DNA of 64,000 nt, taken from the NCBI GenBank assembly GCA_902620525.1, contig CACNIK010000005.1:31415-95414 (forward strand), in the 5' to 3' direction. Within the stretch, counting starts at the first letter, position 1, and each line of letters opens with the position of its first letter. The position numbers and the translations under genes were made by a program. Below are positions 9,260-18,040 of the stretch, piece by piece. Source of the stretch: an uncultured Pelagibacteraceae bacterium. GTDB taxonomy: Bacteria > Pseudomonadota > Alphaproteobacteria > Pelagibacterales > Pelagibacteraceae. The notes under the pieces are model-generated. The model had not been told where the DNA came from and did not search any database. It saw nothing but the letters and a program-made list of their open reading frames with translations.

Positions 9260-9595
9260 TTAAATTTTATCAATTTTAGCTGCTAAAATAAAATCACTTT
9301 CTGCCAAACCTTTTATAGCATGTGTTGAAATTTTAATTTTAGCATACCCCCAACCAAAAGTAATATCTGGGTGATGACCTTCAATTTCTGCGATTTTACC
9401 AACATTAATTACAAATTTTTCACTCTCCACATAATTGTTAAATTTAAAATTTTTTTCTATGTAATAATTTTTGTCTTTGTCTTTTAATACATCCCATCCA
9501 TCTATTTTTTTTAAATATTTATGAATTTCATTAATATCAAAAGCTGGGATACCCCCCTCGCAAGGTACACATTTTTTGTCTGCTAAATCTTCCAT
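9260..9595 (-). CDS. phhB: 4a-hydroxytetrahydrobiopterin dehydratase (PCD/DCoH)
   Basis: Recycles pterin 4a-carbinolamine, or acts as a pterin-linked helper protein. The 111-residue protein matches the single-domain family: CVPCEGGIPAFD, LKKIDGWDV, the active-site EGHHPDITFGWGYAKIKISTH with paired histidines, and the terminal GLAESDFILAAKID. No phenylalanine hydroxylase is in this window, so the partner hydroxylase is unknown; in many marine bacteria these proteins are linked to molybdopterin metabolism instead. It lies 43 bp downstream of tRNA-Gly on the same strand without a visible terminator between, so both may share a transcript. Confidence 0.92.
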   Translation of the reverse strand: MEDLADKKCVPCEGGIPAFDINEIHKYLKKIDGWDVLKDKDKNYYIEKNFKFNNYVESEKFVINVGKIAEIEGHHPDITFGWGYAKIKISTHAIKGLAESDFILAAKIDKI

Positions 9596-9638
9596 GACTG
9601 TTTTTAATCTTTTATTAGTTTATATACCATATTTAATT

Positions 9639-9713
9639 TGGAGCGGGCAAAGGGACTTGAACCCTCGACCTTCTCGTTGGCAACGAGACGCTCTACCACT
9701 GAGCTATGCCCGC
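9639..9713 (-). tRNA. tRNA-Gly (GCC)
   Basis: A full cloverleaf reads on the minus strand. It has a 7-bp acceptor stem GCGGGCA/TGCCCGC, D stem GCTC/GAGC, anticodon stem TCTCG/CGAGA with loop TTGCCAA (anticodon GCC), and a T arm with TTCAAGT and one G-T pair. The 3' CCA is encoded in the DNA. It decodes GGC and GGU. The gene precedes phhB on the same strand. Confidence 0.97.
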
Positions 9714-9862
9714 TTGTTCTGTTAACATTGAAAGTATTAGCTTTTTTGAAATTTAGCAAGTGACAAAATACTATTGTCTATGTCAAATACTGTATTCCTG
9801 CGAATAAAGCTTCTACAAAGATTAAGCAATTTAAAAGATAATACTCGACATATTATTACAAA

Positions 9863-9892
9863 TTGACAGTTCTAATTTATTAATTCTATAAT
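9863..9892 (+). promoter_or_regulatory. consensus sigma70 promoter, placed for a leaderless mRNA
   Basis: Perfect TTGACA (9863-9868) and perfect TATAAT (9887-9892) with an 18-bp spacer. The ATG at 9899 is six bases past the -10 box, so the first transcribed base should be at or next to the A of the start codon. No ribosome binding site exists. Confidence 0.75.
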
Positions 9893-9898
9893 TAAGTT

Positions 9899-10528
9899 AT
9901 GGACAAAAAATTTCCAAAACAAATACCTGTATTCCCTTTAAGTGGTGTAATTTACTTTCCTAAAACTAATTTACCATTGAATATTTTCGAAGAAAGATAT
10001 TTAGAGTTAGTTAATGATTGTTTTAGAAGTAATAAGCTCATGGGTATGGTGCAATCAAAAAAAGAAAATAGCTCAGTTTACAAAGTTGGTTGTCTAGGCA
10101 AAATAAGTGATTATCAAGAAACTTCCGATGGTAGAGTATTAATAAATTTAACTGGGATAACTAGGTTTGAAATTACAAAAGAGATAAGCAATCAAAAAAA
10201 ATATAGAGAGTTCGAAGTTGATTACAAAAAATTTCATAAAGATGTACTCGACTCTGAAAAAATATCCCTTGTTTATGATAATTTTAAATTTATGGAAAAA
10301 ATTAAAAAATTTTTCGAGAAAAATGGCCTTATGATAAATTGGAAAGAATTTGAAAAACTTGATGAGGCACAAAAGATTAATACACTTTCTATGATTGCCC
10401 CGATTTCAAACGAAGAGAAGCAAAAACTACTTGAAACAATAAGCCTAGGTGAAAAGACAAATACCCTACTAAATATAATTGAGTTTTACTCTTATGAAAA
10501 TTCGTCAGACAATGAAACAATACAATAA
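9899..10528 (+). CDS. Lon N-terminal (LON substrate-binding) domain protein
   Basis: A 209-residue protein made only of the N-terminal domain of Lon protease. It has PVFPLSGVIYFPKTNLPLNIFEERYLELVNDCF followed by GMVQ, VGCLGKI, and DGRVLINLTGITRF. There is no AAA+ or serine-lysine protease part, so it is not a protease. Similar stand-alone proteins are common in alphaproteobacteria, with unproven function. The start is fixed by a perfect promoter immediately upstream. The convergent gene is rho, whose end lies 18 bp away. Confidence 0.9.
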   Translation: MDKKFPKQIPVFPLSGVIYFPKTNLPLNIFEERYLELVNDCFRSNKLMGMVQSKKENSSVYKVGCLGKISDYQETSDGRVLINLTGITRFEITKEISNQKKYREFEVDYKKFHKDVLDSEKISLVYDNFKFMEKIKKFFEKNGLMINWKEFEKLDEAQKINTLSMIAPISNEEKQKLLETISLGEKTNTLLNIIEFYSYENSSDNETIQ

Positions 10529-10546
10529 GTTATTAACTTATAAAGT

Positions 10547-11818
10547 TTAATTTGATTTATTCATTGAATTAAAGAAATCTGAATTATTTTTTGTATCTTT
10601 AATTTTTGATATTAAGAATTCAATACCATCCATAGTTCCCATCGGGCTTATAATTCTCCTTAAAACATTCATTTTTGATAAATCATCTTTTTCAAATAAA
10701 AGCTCTTCTCTTCTTGTTCCAGACCTTGTTACATCTAAAGCTGGGTAAATTCTTTTATCTGCAACTTTTCTATCTAATATTAATTCTGAATTTCCAGTTC
10801 CTTTAAATTCCTCAAAAATGACTTCGTCCATTCTGCTTCCTGTGTCTATTAAAGCGGTTGAGATAATTGTAAGTGACCCTCCTTGCTCTACATTTCTTGC
10901 TGCTCCAAAAAATCTCTTCGGTCTCTGTAATGCATTAGCATCAACCCCTCCAGTCAGAACTTTTCCTGAACTTGGTACAACCGCATTGTAGGCTCTTCCA
11001 AGCCTCGTGATTGAGTCCAACAATATGACTACGTCTTTCTTATGTTCTACAAGTCTTTTGGCTTTTTCTATTACCATTTCAGCGACTGCAACGTGTCTTG
11101 AAGCTGGTTCGTCAAAAGTGGATGAGACCACTTCACCTTTTACAGATCTTTGCATGTCTGTAACCTCTTCGGGTCTCTCGTCAATAAGTAAAACCATCAA
11201 ATAAATCTCCGGGTGATTAGCGGTGATGGATTGCGCAATATTTTGTAAAATTATAGTTTTACCAGCTCTAGGAGGAGAGACTATCAAAGATCTTTGTCCT
11301 TTACCTATTGGACTCACTAGATCTATTAACCTTGCAGTATTGTCAGGTTTTTTCTCTACCTTAATGCTCTCAACTTCTAATTTAATTCTTTTATTAGGAT
11401 ATAAAGGTGTCAGGTTATCAAAAGCAATTTTATTTTTGCCTTTTTCTGGTTCATCAAAGTTAATTTTATTTACTTTTAATAAAGCGAAATATCTTTCTGC
11501 GTCTTTGGGAGCTCGCACTTCTCCTTCAACTGTATCGCCAGTTCTTAATCCAAATCTTCTTATTTGACTCGGGCTAACATATATATCGTCTGGACCAGGT
11601 AAATAATTGGACTCTATTGCTCTTAAAAAACCAAAGCCATCTTGTAAAACTTCAAGCACGCCTGTGGCACTGATCTGCTCGTTTTTCTCTGCTAGTTTTT
11701 TAAGTATTGCGAAAAGTATCTCTTGCTTCCTTAAGGTACTTGGATTTTCTATTCCAAGTTTTTCCGCTTGAGAAATCAAATCAGCTGGGCTTTGTTTTTT
11801 TAGTTCTTGTAAGTTCAT
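10547..11818 (-). CDS. rho: transcription termination factor Rho
   Basis: Hexameric RNA-dependent ATPase that ends untranslated transcripts. The 423-residue protein has the Rho_N helical region (1-45, [22 protein letters not shown]), the RNA-binding cold-shock domain (about 50-125, [12 protein letters not shown]...[19 protein letters not shown]), Walker A PPRAGKT in [15 protein letters not shown] (about 180-190), Walker [12 protein letters not shown] (about 260) and SGTRREELL near the C-terminus. The length is normal, with no insertion domain. It lies downstream of the heme genes in the conserved alphaproteobacterial order. Rho may carry much of the termination load, since few hairpin terminators are visible here. 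Confidence 0.98.
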   Translation of the reverse strand: MNLQELKKQSPADLISQAEKLGIENPSTLRKQEILFAILKKLAEKNEQISATGVLEVLQDGFGFLRAIESNYLPGPDDIYVSPSQIRRFGLRTGDTVEGEVRAPKDAERYFALLKVNKINFDEPEKGKNKIAFDNLTPLYPNKRIKLEVESIKVEKKPDNTARLIDLVSPIGKGQRSLIVSPPRAGKTIILQNIAQSITANHPEIYLMVLLIDERPEEVTDMQRSVKGEVVSSTFDEPASRHVAVAEMVIEKAKRLVEHKKDVVILLDSITRLGRAYNAVVPSSGKVLTGGVDANALQRPKRFFGAARNVEQGGSLTIISTALIDTGSRMDEVIFEEFKGTGNSELILDRKVADKRIYPALDVTRSGTRREELLFEKDDLSKMNVLRRIISPMGTMDGIEFLISKIKDTKNNSDFFNSMNKSN

Positions 11819-11880
11819 TTAATTGATTGAATTTGAGGTAAGTAATATAAATATAAGACTTTTTGATAAAATTTCAAGTA

Positions 11881-12315
11881 TTATAATGGTTTAAAAATTA
11901 CAACAAATATAATGATAATTAACAAAATTGTGGGCACTTCATTGATAACTCTAAAAAATTTTGAACTTTTAATATTACTGTCAATCTGGAAGTCTTTCAA
12001 AACAGCAAGTAAATAAAAATGATATCCAGTCAAAATTATAACTAGCCCAAGTTTAATTTTCATCCATAAAAAACTGAGACTTGTTATGCCTTGAGAGTGA
12101 ATTAAAAGAATTCCGAAAATCCACGACAAAATCATCGCGGGGTTCATAATATAAAAATATAATCTTTTTTCCATTAATTTGAAAGTTTCTGATTGACCTT
12201 TGTTTTCTTTAGTTTCTGCGTGATACACAAAAATTCTAGGCAAATATAATAATCCTGCCATCCAGGAAATAACTGCTATTAAATGTAAAGCTTTAAAAGT
12301 TAGATATGCGTTCAT
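11881..12315 (-). CDS. hemJ: HemJ-type protoporphyrinogen oxidase
   Basis: Oxidises protoporphyrinogen IX to protoporphyrin IX in the inner membrane. The 144-residue protein has four hydrophobic helices and the family features LHLIAVISWMAGLLYLPRIFVYHAE (conserved His and Arg), EKRLYFYIMNPAMILSW and KIKLGLVIILTGYH. Its place next to hemH and hemE supplies the missing oxidase step of this heme cluster. The start codon abuts the hemH stop directly (12315/12316), consistent with an operon. Confidence 0.92.
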   Translation of the reverse strand: MNAYLTFKALHLIAVISWMAGLLYLPRIFVYHAETKENKGQSETFKLMEKRLYFYIMNPAMILSWIFGILLIHSQGITSLSFLWMKIKLGLVIILTGYHFYLLAVLKDFQIDSNIKSSKFFRVINEVPTILLIIIIFVVIFKPL

Positions 12316-13308
12316 TTATAAAAATTTTCTTGTTAATTGTTCAAGTAAGTTTATGTGATCTTCATTATCGTTTAAACAAGGAACTACATCAAAATTTTTT
12401 CCCCCTGAATTCATAAAGCTTTCTTTGCCCTGAATAGATATTTCTTCGAGAGTTTCAACGCAGTCAGAAGAGAAGCCAGGGCAGATTACAACTATATTTT
12501 TTTTCCCCTCTTTTGGTAAATTTTCTAAAGTAACGTCAGTATATGGTTTCAACCAGGCTTCAGGACCAAACCTAGATTGGAATGTGGTTCTAATCTCAAA
12601 AGTTTTAAATGTTTCAGAAAGCAATCTAGATGTTTTTTGGCAATAACAATGGTAAGGGTCTCCTTTATCAAAATATTTTTGAGGGATACCGTGGTATGAT
12701 GCAAGAATTAAGTCGGGTTCCCATTCTAATTTTGAGATTTTAATTCTCAGACTATTCGAAAGCGCTTTAATATACAGAGGTTCCGATTCATAATGTGGTA
12801 TTATTTGTAAACTAGGTTGCCATCTCATTTTCATCAGAACTCTATAGACCTCGTCGCATACTGTTGCAGTTGTTGCAGCAGCATATTGCGGGTAGAGAGG
12901 CAAAACTATAAGTTTTTCACAACCAGCTTCATGCAATTTAAAAATTTTACTCATTATGCTTGGATTTCCATATCTCATAGCATAATCAACTATGACGTCT
13001 TTGCTGCCAATTCTGTCTAATAGTTTCTTTGTTTGCATTATAGTGAAATATCTCAATGGAGACATGTCTTCTTTTTTCATCCATATCTCTTTGTATGCTT
13101 TAGCAGTTTTGGATGGTCGTAGATTTAAAATAAACAGGTTAAGAATGGTTTTCCATAAAAAAGGGTTTACTTCTATCACTCTTCTGTCAGATAAAAATTC
13201 TTTTAAATATCTTCTTATGTCCAGCCATTTGGTGGAGTCTGGTGTTCCAAGGTTTACAAGTAGTACGCCTGTTTTACCAAAGTTAATTTTTGGGTGGTCA
13301 CTGTTCAT
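12316..13308 (-). CDS. hemH: ferrochelatase
   Basis: Inserts ferrous iron into protoporphyrin IX to make protoheme. The 330-residue protein has GVLLVNLGTPDS near the N-terminus, the catalytic histidine in ILASYHGIPQKYFDKGDPY and the acidic metal-channel segment VVICPGFSSDCVETLEEI. It overlaps the end of hemE by four bases and abuts hemJ, so hemE-hemH-hemJ form a tight leftward operon covering three late steps of heme synthesis. Confidence 0.97.
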   Translation of the reverse strand: MNSDHPKINFGKTGVLLVNLGTPDSTKWLDIRRYLKEFLSDRRVIEVNPFLWKTILNLFILNLRPSKTAKAYKEIWMKKEDMSPLRYFTIMQTKKLLDRIGSKDVIVDYAMRYGNPSIMSKIFKLHEAGCEKLIVLPLYPQYAAATTATVCDEVYRVLMKMRWQPSLQIIPHYESEPLYIKALSNSLRIKISKLEWEPDLILASYHGIPQKYFDKGDPYHCYCQKTSRLLSETFKTFEIRTTFQSRFGPEAWLKPYTDVTLENLPKEGKKNIVVICPGFSSDCVETLEEISIQGKESFMNSGGKNFDVVPCLNDNEDHINLLEQLTRKFL

Positions 13309-14315
13309 CTTTTTATTATATTCACTCTATCTACTATCTTTTTTATAATAGTAGGATTTGTTTCTGGTAGAATACCATGTCCAAGATTAAATATGTAGGG
13401 AATATTCTTAAAAATCTCTAAATATTTTTCTGTTTCTTGCAATGCTATTTTTTCATCTTTAAGAAGGATATCAGGATTCATTCCTCCTTGTATGCAAATG
13501 TTTCCAAAATTTTTTTTTGCCCACAATGGATCTATGTCATAATCAATGTTAACTGCATCAGGTTTAACTTTTTCAAGGAAATTTTTGTAATTTTCTTTAA
13601 GACCTTTGGGAAAACAAATTGACGGTATCTGATTTTCTTTACAAAAATTGACTAAGCTTTCATTGGGTTTATAACAATATTCATTTAAATCATCATCTTT
13701 GATTAGTCCAGCCCAAGAATCAAATATTTGTATTATATCTGCACCAGCTTGTTTCTGATTAATTATATGAATTTTCAAGAATTCATCTAATTTTTTAAAA
13801 ACTGATTTTATTTCATTTTTATTCTTTATTGTTATCTTTTTATCAAATTTATTCTTTTCTTTAAAATTATATAAATAAATCATTAATGTCCAAGGAGCGC
13901 CGACAAATGCGATTAATGATTTGTCTTTGCTTAAAGCAGATTTTGTTTTATTTATTGCTTTATAAATAGGTTGAAGAGTAGAAAGGAAATTTTTTTCATT
14001 TATCTCGAGAAATTTATTAATGTTTAGTTTTAAATTTCTTGGTCCATTTTTCTTCCCAAATTCTATTGGTTGACCTAGAGCATAAGGTATCACTAATATA
14101 TCTGAAAAAATTATTGCAGCATCAAGATTAAATCTTTTCATTGGCTGTAATGTAATTTCTGAAGCCAAGTCGCTATTTAGACATAGTTTTAAAAAATCTG
14201 GATTTTGGGATCTTAACTGTTTAAATTCGGGTAAATATCTGCCTGCTTGTCTCATAAACCAGATAGGCACACAAGAAAAATCTTTATTTTTTAAACAATT
14301 TAACAATTTACTCAT
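13305..14315 (-). CDS. hemE: uroporphyrinogen decarboxylase
   Basis: Removes four acetate carboxyls from uroporphyrinogen III to give coproporphyrinogen III. The 336-residue protein has the signature PIWFMRQAGRYLPEF and the catalytic Asp region AAIIFSDILVIPYALG. It also has FVGAPWTLMIYL, QIFDSWAG and a late IPYIFNLGHGILPETNP. It is the first gene of the leftward hem operon. The region ahead of its start is the candidate replication origin, because hemE borders oriC in Caulobacter and relatives. Confidence 0.97.
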   Translation of the reverse strand: MSKLLNCLKNKDFSCVPIWFMRQAGRYLPEFKQLRSQNPDFLKLCLNSDLASEITLQPMKRFNLDAAIIFSDILVIPYALGQPIEFGKKNGPRNLKLNINKFLEINEKNFLSTLQPIYKAINKTKSALSKDKSLIAFVGAPWTLMIYLYNFKEKNKFDKKITIKNKNEIKSVFKKLDEFLKIHIINQKQAGADIIQIFDSWAGLIKDDDLNEYCYKPNESLVNFCKENQIPSICFPKGLKENYKNFLEKVKPDAVNIDYDIDPLWAKKNFGNICIQGGMNPDILLKDEKIALQETEKYLEIFKNIPYIFNLGHGILPETNPTIIKKIVDRVNIIKR

Positions 14316-14598
14316 AAATTAAATAATATATTGATAAGAGTAGTTATTGTAATAGGTCATGTTAGTATCGACTATATTTATTTATACCTAGTTTTAAACA
14401 CTTTATACCCATCAAGCAGTCTAAATTTACTGTAATTTGGATTATTGATAGAATTATACTCACAGTTTATAGTTTTAATGTATAAAATAATTCACATCGA
14501 ATAAAATGTATAAAATATGTTAATTAATGTGAGCAAATTTTTTTTACAAAAAACTTTAGAATATAACATAAAGTTACACGATTATTACTAACAGGATT
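14316..14598. other. candidate chromosomal replication origin (hemE-ppsR gap)
   Basis: This 283-bp non-coding stretch is the longest gap in the window and very A+T-rich. It contains a 13-bp direct repeat, an inverted TCACAT (14492-14497)/ATGTGA (14527-14532) pair, and TAATTCACA at 14488-14496, one mismatch from the DnaA box TTATNCACA; other DnaA-like words are poorer. The gap separates leftward hemE-hemH-hemJ-rho from rightward ppsR-maf-aroE-coaE-dnaQ. oriC next to hemE is established for Caulobacter crescentus and Sinorhizobium meliloti. The call here is inferred from position and repeats, and the gap must also hold promoters for both flanking operons. Confidence 0.45.
14477..14517. repeat. 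13-bp direct repeat in the candidate origin
   Basis: AATGTATAAAATA occurs at 14477-14489 and 14505-14517, 28 bp apart start to start. The copies flank the TAATTCACA/TCACAT words. AT-rich repeats of this size resemble origin unwinding elements, though promoter -10 sequences could also explain the TATAAAAT core. Confidence 0.5.
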
Positions 14599-15420
14599 AT
14601 GAACGAAAAATACAATGTATATCTTATTTCAGATTCCACAGGGGAGACTTTGGATAGGATATTTTTATCTTTACAATCGCAATTTAAAAACTTTAAATAT
14701 GATAAAAAAGAGTTCTTCTTTGTAAGAACCGAACAACAAGTTGATAAAATAATAGAAGAGGGAAAAAAAATAGATAATCCCATCATTCTTTATACAATTG
14801 TAGAAACGAAACTAGCTAAATATTTGTCTAAAAAAAGTGAGCTCTCAAATATTCCATGTTTCGGTGTCCTAGGAAGTTTAATTTTAGCTTTTTCAAAGCT
14901 TTTAAATCAAAAAGCAATTCACAAACCTAGCGCTCAACATGTTCTAGATGACGATTATTACAAAAGAATTGAGGCAATTCAATTTACGATGTCCCATGAT
15001 GATGGAAAAATAACAAAAGACCTATCAAAGTCAGATGTGATTTTATTGGGAGTCAGCAGAACAAGTAAAACACCAACATCTATCTATTTAGCAAACAGAG
15101 GTTACAAAACAACAAACATACCTTTAGTACCAAATCAAGAAATACCTGAGGATTTAAAAAAAAAAAATTTTAAATCTTGTATAATCGGGCTGTATGCTGA
15201 TCCAGGTAGATTGTTAGACATAAGACGTAACCGAGTAGCTTTAATGCAAGAAAGTGGATCTTCGAATTACACGGATGTTGGCTCTATAAAGAAAGAAGTG
15301 GAAGATTCCAAAAATTTGTTTAAAAAATATAGTTGGCCAACTATTGATGTAACCAGAAAATCAGTAGAAGAAACTGCAGCCTCAATTATCAAAATAATTG
15401 AAATTAAAAGAAAAAAATGA
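14599..15420 (+). CDS. ppsR: pyruvate, phosphate dikinase / PEP synthase regulatory protein (kinase-pyrophosphorylase)
   Basis: Bifunctional regulator (DUF299 family) that phosphorylates and reactivates PEP synthase or pyruvate phosphate dikinase. The 273-residue protein begins with YLISDSTGETLDRI and has HVLDDDYYKRIEAIQFTMSHDDG, the nucleotide loop VILLGVSRTSKTPTSIYLA, and GLYADPGRLLDIRRNR. It is the first gene of the rightward operon ppsR-maf-aroE-coaE-dnaQ, and the five genes overlap by 1 to 8 bases. An AGGA element precedes the ATG. The target enzyme is not in the window. Confidence 0.95.
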   Translation: MNEKYNVYLISDSTGETLDRIFLSLQSQFKNFKYDKKEFFFVRTEQQVDKIIEEGKKIDNPIILYTIVETKLAKYLSKKSELSNIPCFGVLGSLILAFSKLLNQKAIHKPSAQHVLDDDYYKRIEAIQFTMSHDDGKITKDLSKSDVILLGVSRTSKTPTSIYLANRGYKTTNIPLVPNQEIPEDLKKKNFKSCIIGLYADPGRLLDIRRNRVALMQESGSSNYTDVGSIKKEVEDSKNLFKKYSWPTIDVTRKSVEETAASIIKIIEIKRKK

Positions 15421-16001
15421 GAATTGTTTTAGCTTCCAAAAGTGGTGTTAGAAAAGAAATTTTAGATAAATATGGGGTCGAGTCAATTGTTTCTCCCTCA
15501 AATGTGGACGAAGATCAAGTTAAAGAATCTTTGTTGGAAAAAGGTGCTGATCCAGAAATTATTTCAAAGAACTTAGCAGAATTGAAATCAGTTAAAGTAA
15601 GCTCAAAATATCCTGACAAACTTGTTCTAGGCGCAGATAGCGTTATATCACTTGATCTCAAATTAGTAAACAAACCTAACTCAAGAGACGAAGCATACAG
15701 CATTCTAAAGCTATTAAATGGCAACAAACATTATTTAATTAGTTCTGTTTGTATTTCCAAAAATGGATCAATGATTTGGAATTACACTGATAAATCTGAG
15801 TTAAAAATGAAAAATCTATCTGATAAAGAGCTCAAAACATATCTTAAAGGGATAAAAACTGAAACATTGCTAGCCTACGGAGTTTATCAAATAGAAGCAG
15901 GCGGCTTAAATTTATTTGAGTACATAAAAGGAGACAAAGATTCTATAATGGGTTTGCCGATTAAACAAATTAAGGAATATATAAATAATTACAAAGTATG
16001 A
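15417..16001 (+). CDS. maf: Maf-like nucleoside triphosphate pyrophosphatase
   Basis: Hydrolyses non-canonical or methylated nucleoside triphosphates to monophosphates. The 194-residue protein has the N-terminal IVLASKSGVRKEIL signature, the catalytic LGADSVISLD, KPNSRDEA and LLAYGVYQIEAGG followed by DSIMGLP. It overlaps ppsR by four bases (ATGA) and aroE by four bases, so it is certainly cotranscribed. In alphaproteobacteria maf sits beside aroE and coaE near the origin, as here. Which Maf subfamily substrate applies cannot be decided by eye. Confidence 0.93.
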   Translation: MRIVLASKSGVRKEILDKYGVESIVSPSNVDEDQVKESLLEKGADPEIISKNLAELKSVKVSSKYPDKLVLGADSVISLDLKLVNKPNSRDEAYSILKLLNGNKHYLISSVCISKNGSMIWNYTDKSELKMKNLSDKELKTYLKGIKTETLLAYGVYQIEAGGLNLFEYIKGDKDSIMGLPIKQIKEYINNYKV

Positions 16002-16828
16002 AAAAAAAGAAATTTGCGATAATAGGTAGTCCTGTATCTCATTCACTTTCACCAATTATGCATAATTACTGGTTTAAAAAATATAATATTGATGCTGAGT
16101 ACGACTTATTAGACATTGACAAAAGTGAAATTCAAAATGTGATAGATAAAATTAAAAATAAAGAAATAAAGGGAATAAACGTTACCTTGCCATACAAAAA
16201 ATCTGTAATATCTTTTTTGAGCAAAACCATAAATGACGCCAATGAAACTCACTCAGTTAATACCGTTATGCTAGATGACAAAAATAATTTGATAGGAGAA
16301 AATACCGATGTTTTTGGATTTCAGGCAGCTTATTTAAAATCTATTCCTAATCAAGAAAAAAAGAATAAAAAAGTATTAGTCCTTGGAGCGGGTGGAGTTG
16401 CACCTTCAATTATATTAGCTCTATTAAAATCGAAAATACATAACATTGCTTTGAGTAATAGAACTTATGAAAAATCATTATTTCTTAAAAAGAATTTTAA
16501 AAACTTGAACATCATTAAGTGGAATGATTTCTCAAAAGAGATAAATAAATTTGACATTATCATTAATGCAACAAGTTTAGGATTAAATTCAAACGATGAA
16601 TTTAACAGCGATTTTAGCAATTTCAAAAAAAATATGGTTTATATTGATACAATATATAATCCAGCGGAGACAAAAATGATTAAGTATTTTAAATCTAATA
16701 AAATTAGAACACATAATGGATTAAATATGCTTATTTACCAAGGTCAAAAAGCTTTTTACTTATGGAATAAGATTAATCCAGAAGTCGATGATGAATTACT
16801 CAAATTATTGGAGTCCAAATTAGATTAA
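15998..16828 (+). CDS. aroE: shikimate dehydrogenase
   Basis: Reduces 3-dehydroshikimate to shikimate with NADPH in aromatic amino acid synthesis. The 276-residue protein has the substrate motif IGSPVSHSLSPIMHN, the catalytic lysine in NVTLPYKKSVI, NTDVFGFQ, the dinucleotide-binding VLVLGAGGVAPSIILAL and a C-terminal LNMLIYQGQKAFYLW. It overlaps maf by four bases and coaE by one base (TAATG). Confidence 0.96.
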   Translation: MKKKKFAIIGSPVSHSLSPIMHNYWFKKYNIDAEYDLLDIDKSEIQNVIDKIKNKEIKGINVTLPYKKSVISFLSKTINDANETHSVNTVMLDDKNNLIGENTDVFGFQAAYLKSIPNQEKKNKKVLVLGAGGVAPSIILALLKSKIHNIALSNRTYEKSLFLKKNFKNLNIIKWNDFSKEINKFDIIINATSLGLNSNDEFNSDFSNFKKNMVYIDTIYNPAETKMIKYFKSNKIRTHNGLNMLIYQGQKAFYLWNKINPEVDDELLKLLESKLD

Positions 16829-17385
16829 TGAAAATAGGTATAACAGGTTCTTTATCTTCAGGAAAATCATCAGTAGCAAAAATTCTATCAAAAAAAAGCG
16901 ATTTATTATTCAGTGCAGATAAAATAGTTAAAGATTTATACTCTAACAACCAATTTAAAAAAAAGGTAAAAAAAAAATTTAAAATAACAAAAAAAAATAT
17001 AAAAAATGAAATAAAATCCAAATTATTAAGTAAAGAGTTAGCTTTAAAAGAATTAGGAAAATTAATTCATCCTTTTGTTAGAAAAAAAATGAAAGAATTT
17101 TCAAAAAAAAATAAAAAAAAAGAAATTATCTTTTTTGAAATCCCATTATTGATAGAGAGCAATCTAATGAGTTTTTTTGATTTTATTATATTGGTGGTTG
17201 CCCCGCGAAAAAATAGACTTAATCGTTATTTAAAAAGTGGGGGTAAAAAGAAAATGTTTAACCTTTTGGATAAAAATCAAATTTCTCCAAAGAAAAAAAT
17301 TAAATATTGCGATTATTTAATTGTTAACAACAAATCAAAAAATATTTTAAAAAAAAAAGTACATGATATAATTTTGGATGTCTGA
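16828..17385 (+). CDS. coaE: dephospho-CoA kinase
   Basis: Phosphorylates dephospho-CoA in the last step of coenzyme A synthesis. The P-loop is ITGSLSSGKSSVAK at the N-terminus; FSADKIVKDLY, GKLIHPFVRKKM and FFEIPLLIES follow, as in the family. The product is 185 residues, a little shorter than the usual 200 or so, and extremely lysine-rich. Long poly-A runs here are frameshift-prone in sequencing, but the frame is intact. It starts one base inside aroE and overlaps dnaQ by eight bases. Confidence 0.94.
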   Translation: MKIGITGSLSSGKSSVAKILSKKSDLLFSADKIVKDLYSNNQFKKKVKKKFKITKKNIKNEIKSKLLSKELALKELGKLIHPFVRKKMKEFSKKNKKKEIIFFEIPLLIESNLMSFFDFIILVVAPRKNRLNRYLKSGGKKKMFNLLDKNQISPKKKIKYCDYLIVNNKSKNILKKKVHDIILDV

Positions 17386-18040
17386 AATATTTTTAGATAT
17401 CGAAACAACTGGATTATCTTTTAAAGACAGTCATAGAATAGTTGAAATAGCTTGTATTGAAACCAATGAGCTCATTCCAACCAAGAGGATTTTTCATAAA
17501 ATTATAAATCCTGAGCGTAATGTGCCAGACGAAGCATTTAAAATTCACGGATTTTCAACAGATTTTTTAAAAGATAAACCAAAGTTTAAAGAGATAGCAG
17601 ATGAACTTGTAAATTTTATTGATGATAATGATTTAATTATACATAATGCATCTTTTGATTTACCTTTTATTAATCATGAGCTTAAGATCTTAAAAAAAGA
17701 TGTTATAAGCAAAAATAAAATCATAGACACTCTTGAATTAGCCAGAAATAAATACCCTGGAATGTCAAACTCTCTTGATGCGCTTTGTAAAAGATTTAAC
17801 GTAGATTTGTCGAGAAGAACGAAACATAATGCTATTTTAGACTGTGAGCTGCTACGAGAAGTTTATATTTATCTTCTAGATGCAAAAGAACCTAAATTAT
17901 CATTTATTTCAAAAGTGGAGCAAAAGAATGATTATAAAAAAACTTTAAACTATTCAAAGAAAATAGTAAAGCTTTCTGAAGAAGAATTAAAAGGCCATGG
18001 CAATTTTCTAAAATCTGAGCTTAAAAAAAATTTCTTTTAA
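17378..18040 (+). CDS. dnaQ: DNA polymerase III epsilon subunit (proofreading exonuclease)
   Basis: 3'-5' exonuclease of the replicative polymerase. The three DEDDh motifs are clear: Exo I FLDIETTGLS, Exo II HNASFDLPFINHEL and Exo III HNAILDCELL. The product is 220 residues, close to the usual 230-240. Last gene of the ppsR operon; its stop is interlocked with the stop of the convergent secB in a shared TTAA. Confidence 0.96.
   Translation: MSEIFLDIETTGLSFKDSHRIVEIACIETNELIPTKRIFHKIINPERNVPDEAFKIHGFSTDFLKDKPKFKEIADELVNFIDDNDLIIHNASFDLPFINHELKILKKDVISKNKIIDTLELARNKYPGMSNSLDALCKRFNVDLSRRTKHNAILDCELLREVYIYLLDAKEPKLSFISKVEQKNDYKKTLNYSKKIVKLSEEELKGHGNFLKSELKKNFF

Noticed and set aside
16828-17385. 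Possible frameshift in coaE from long A runs
   Set aside because: The P-loop, later motifs and the end are all in one frame, so the gene is intact.
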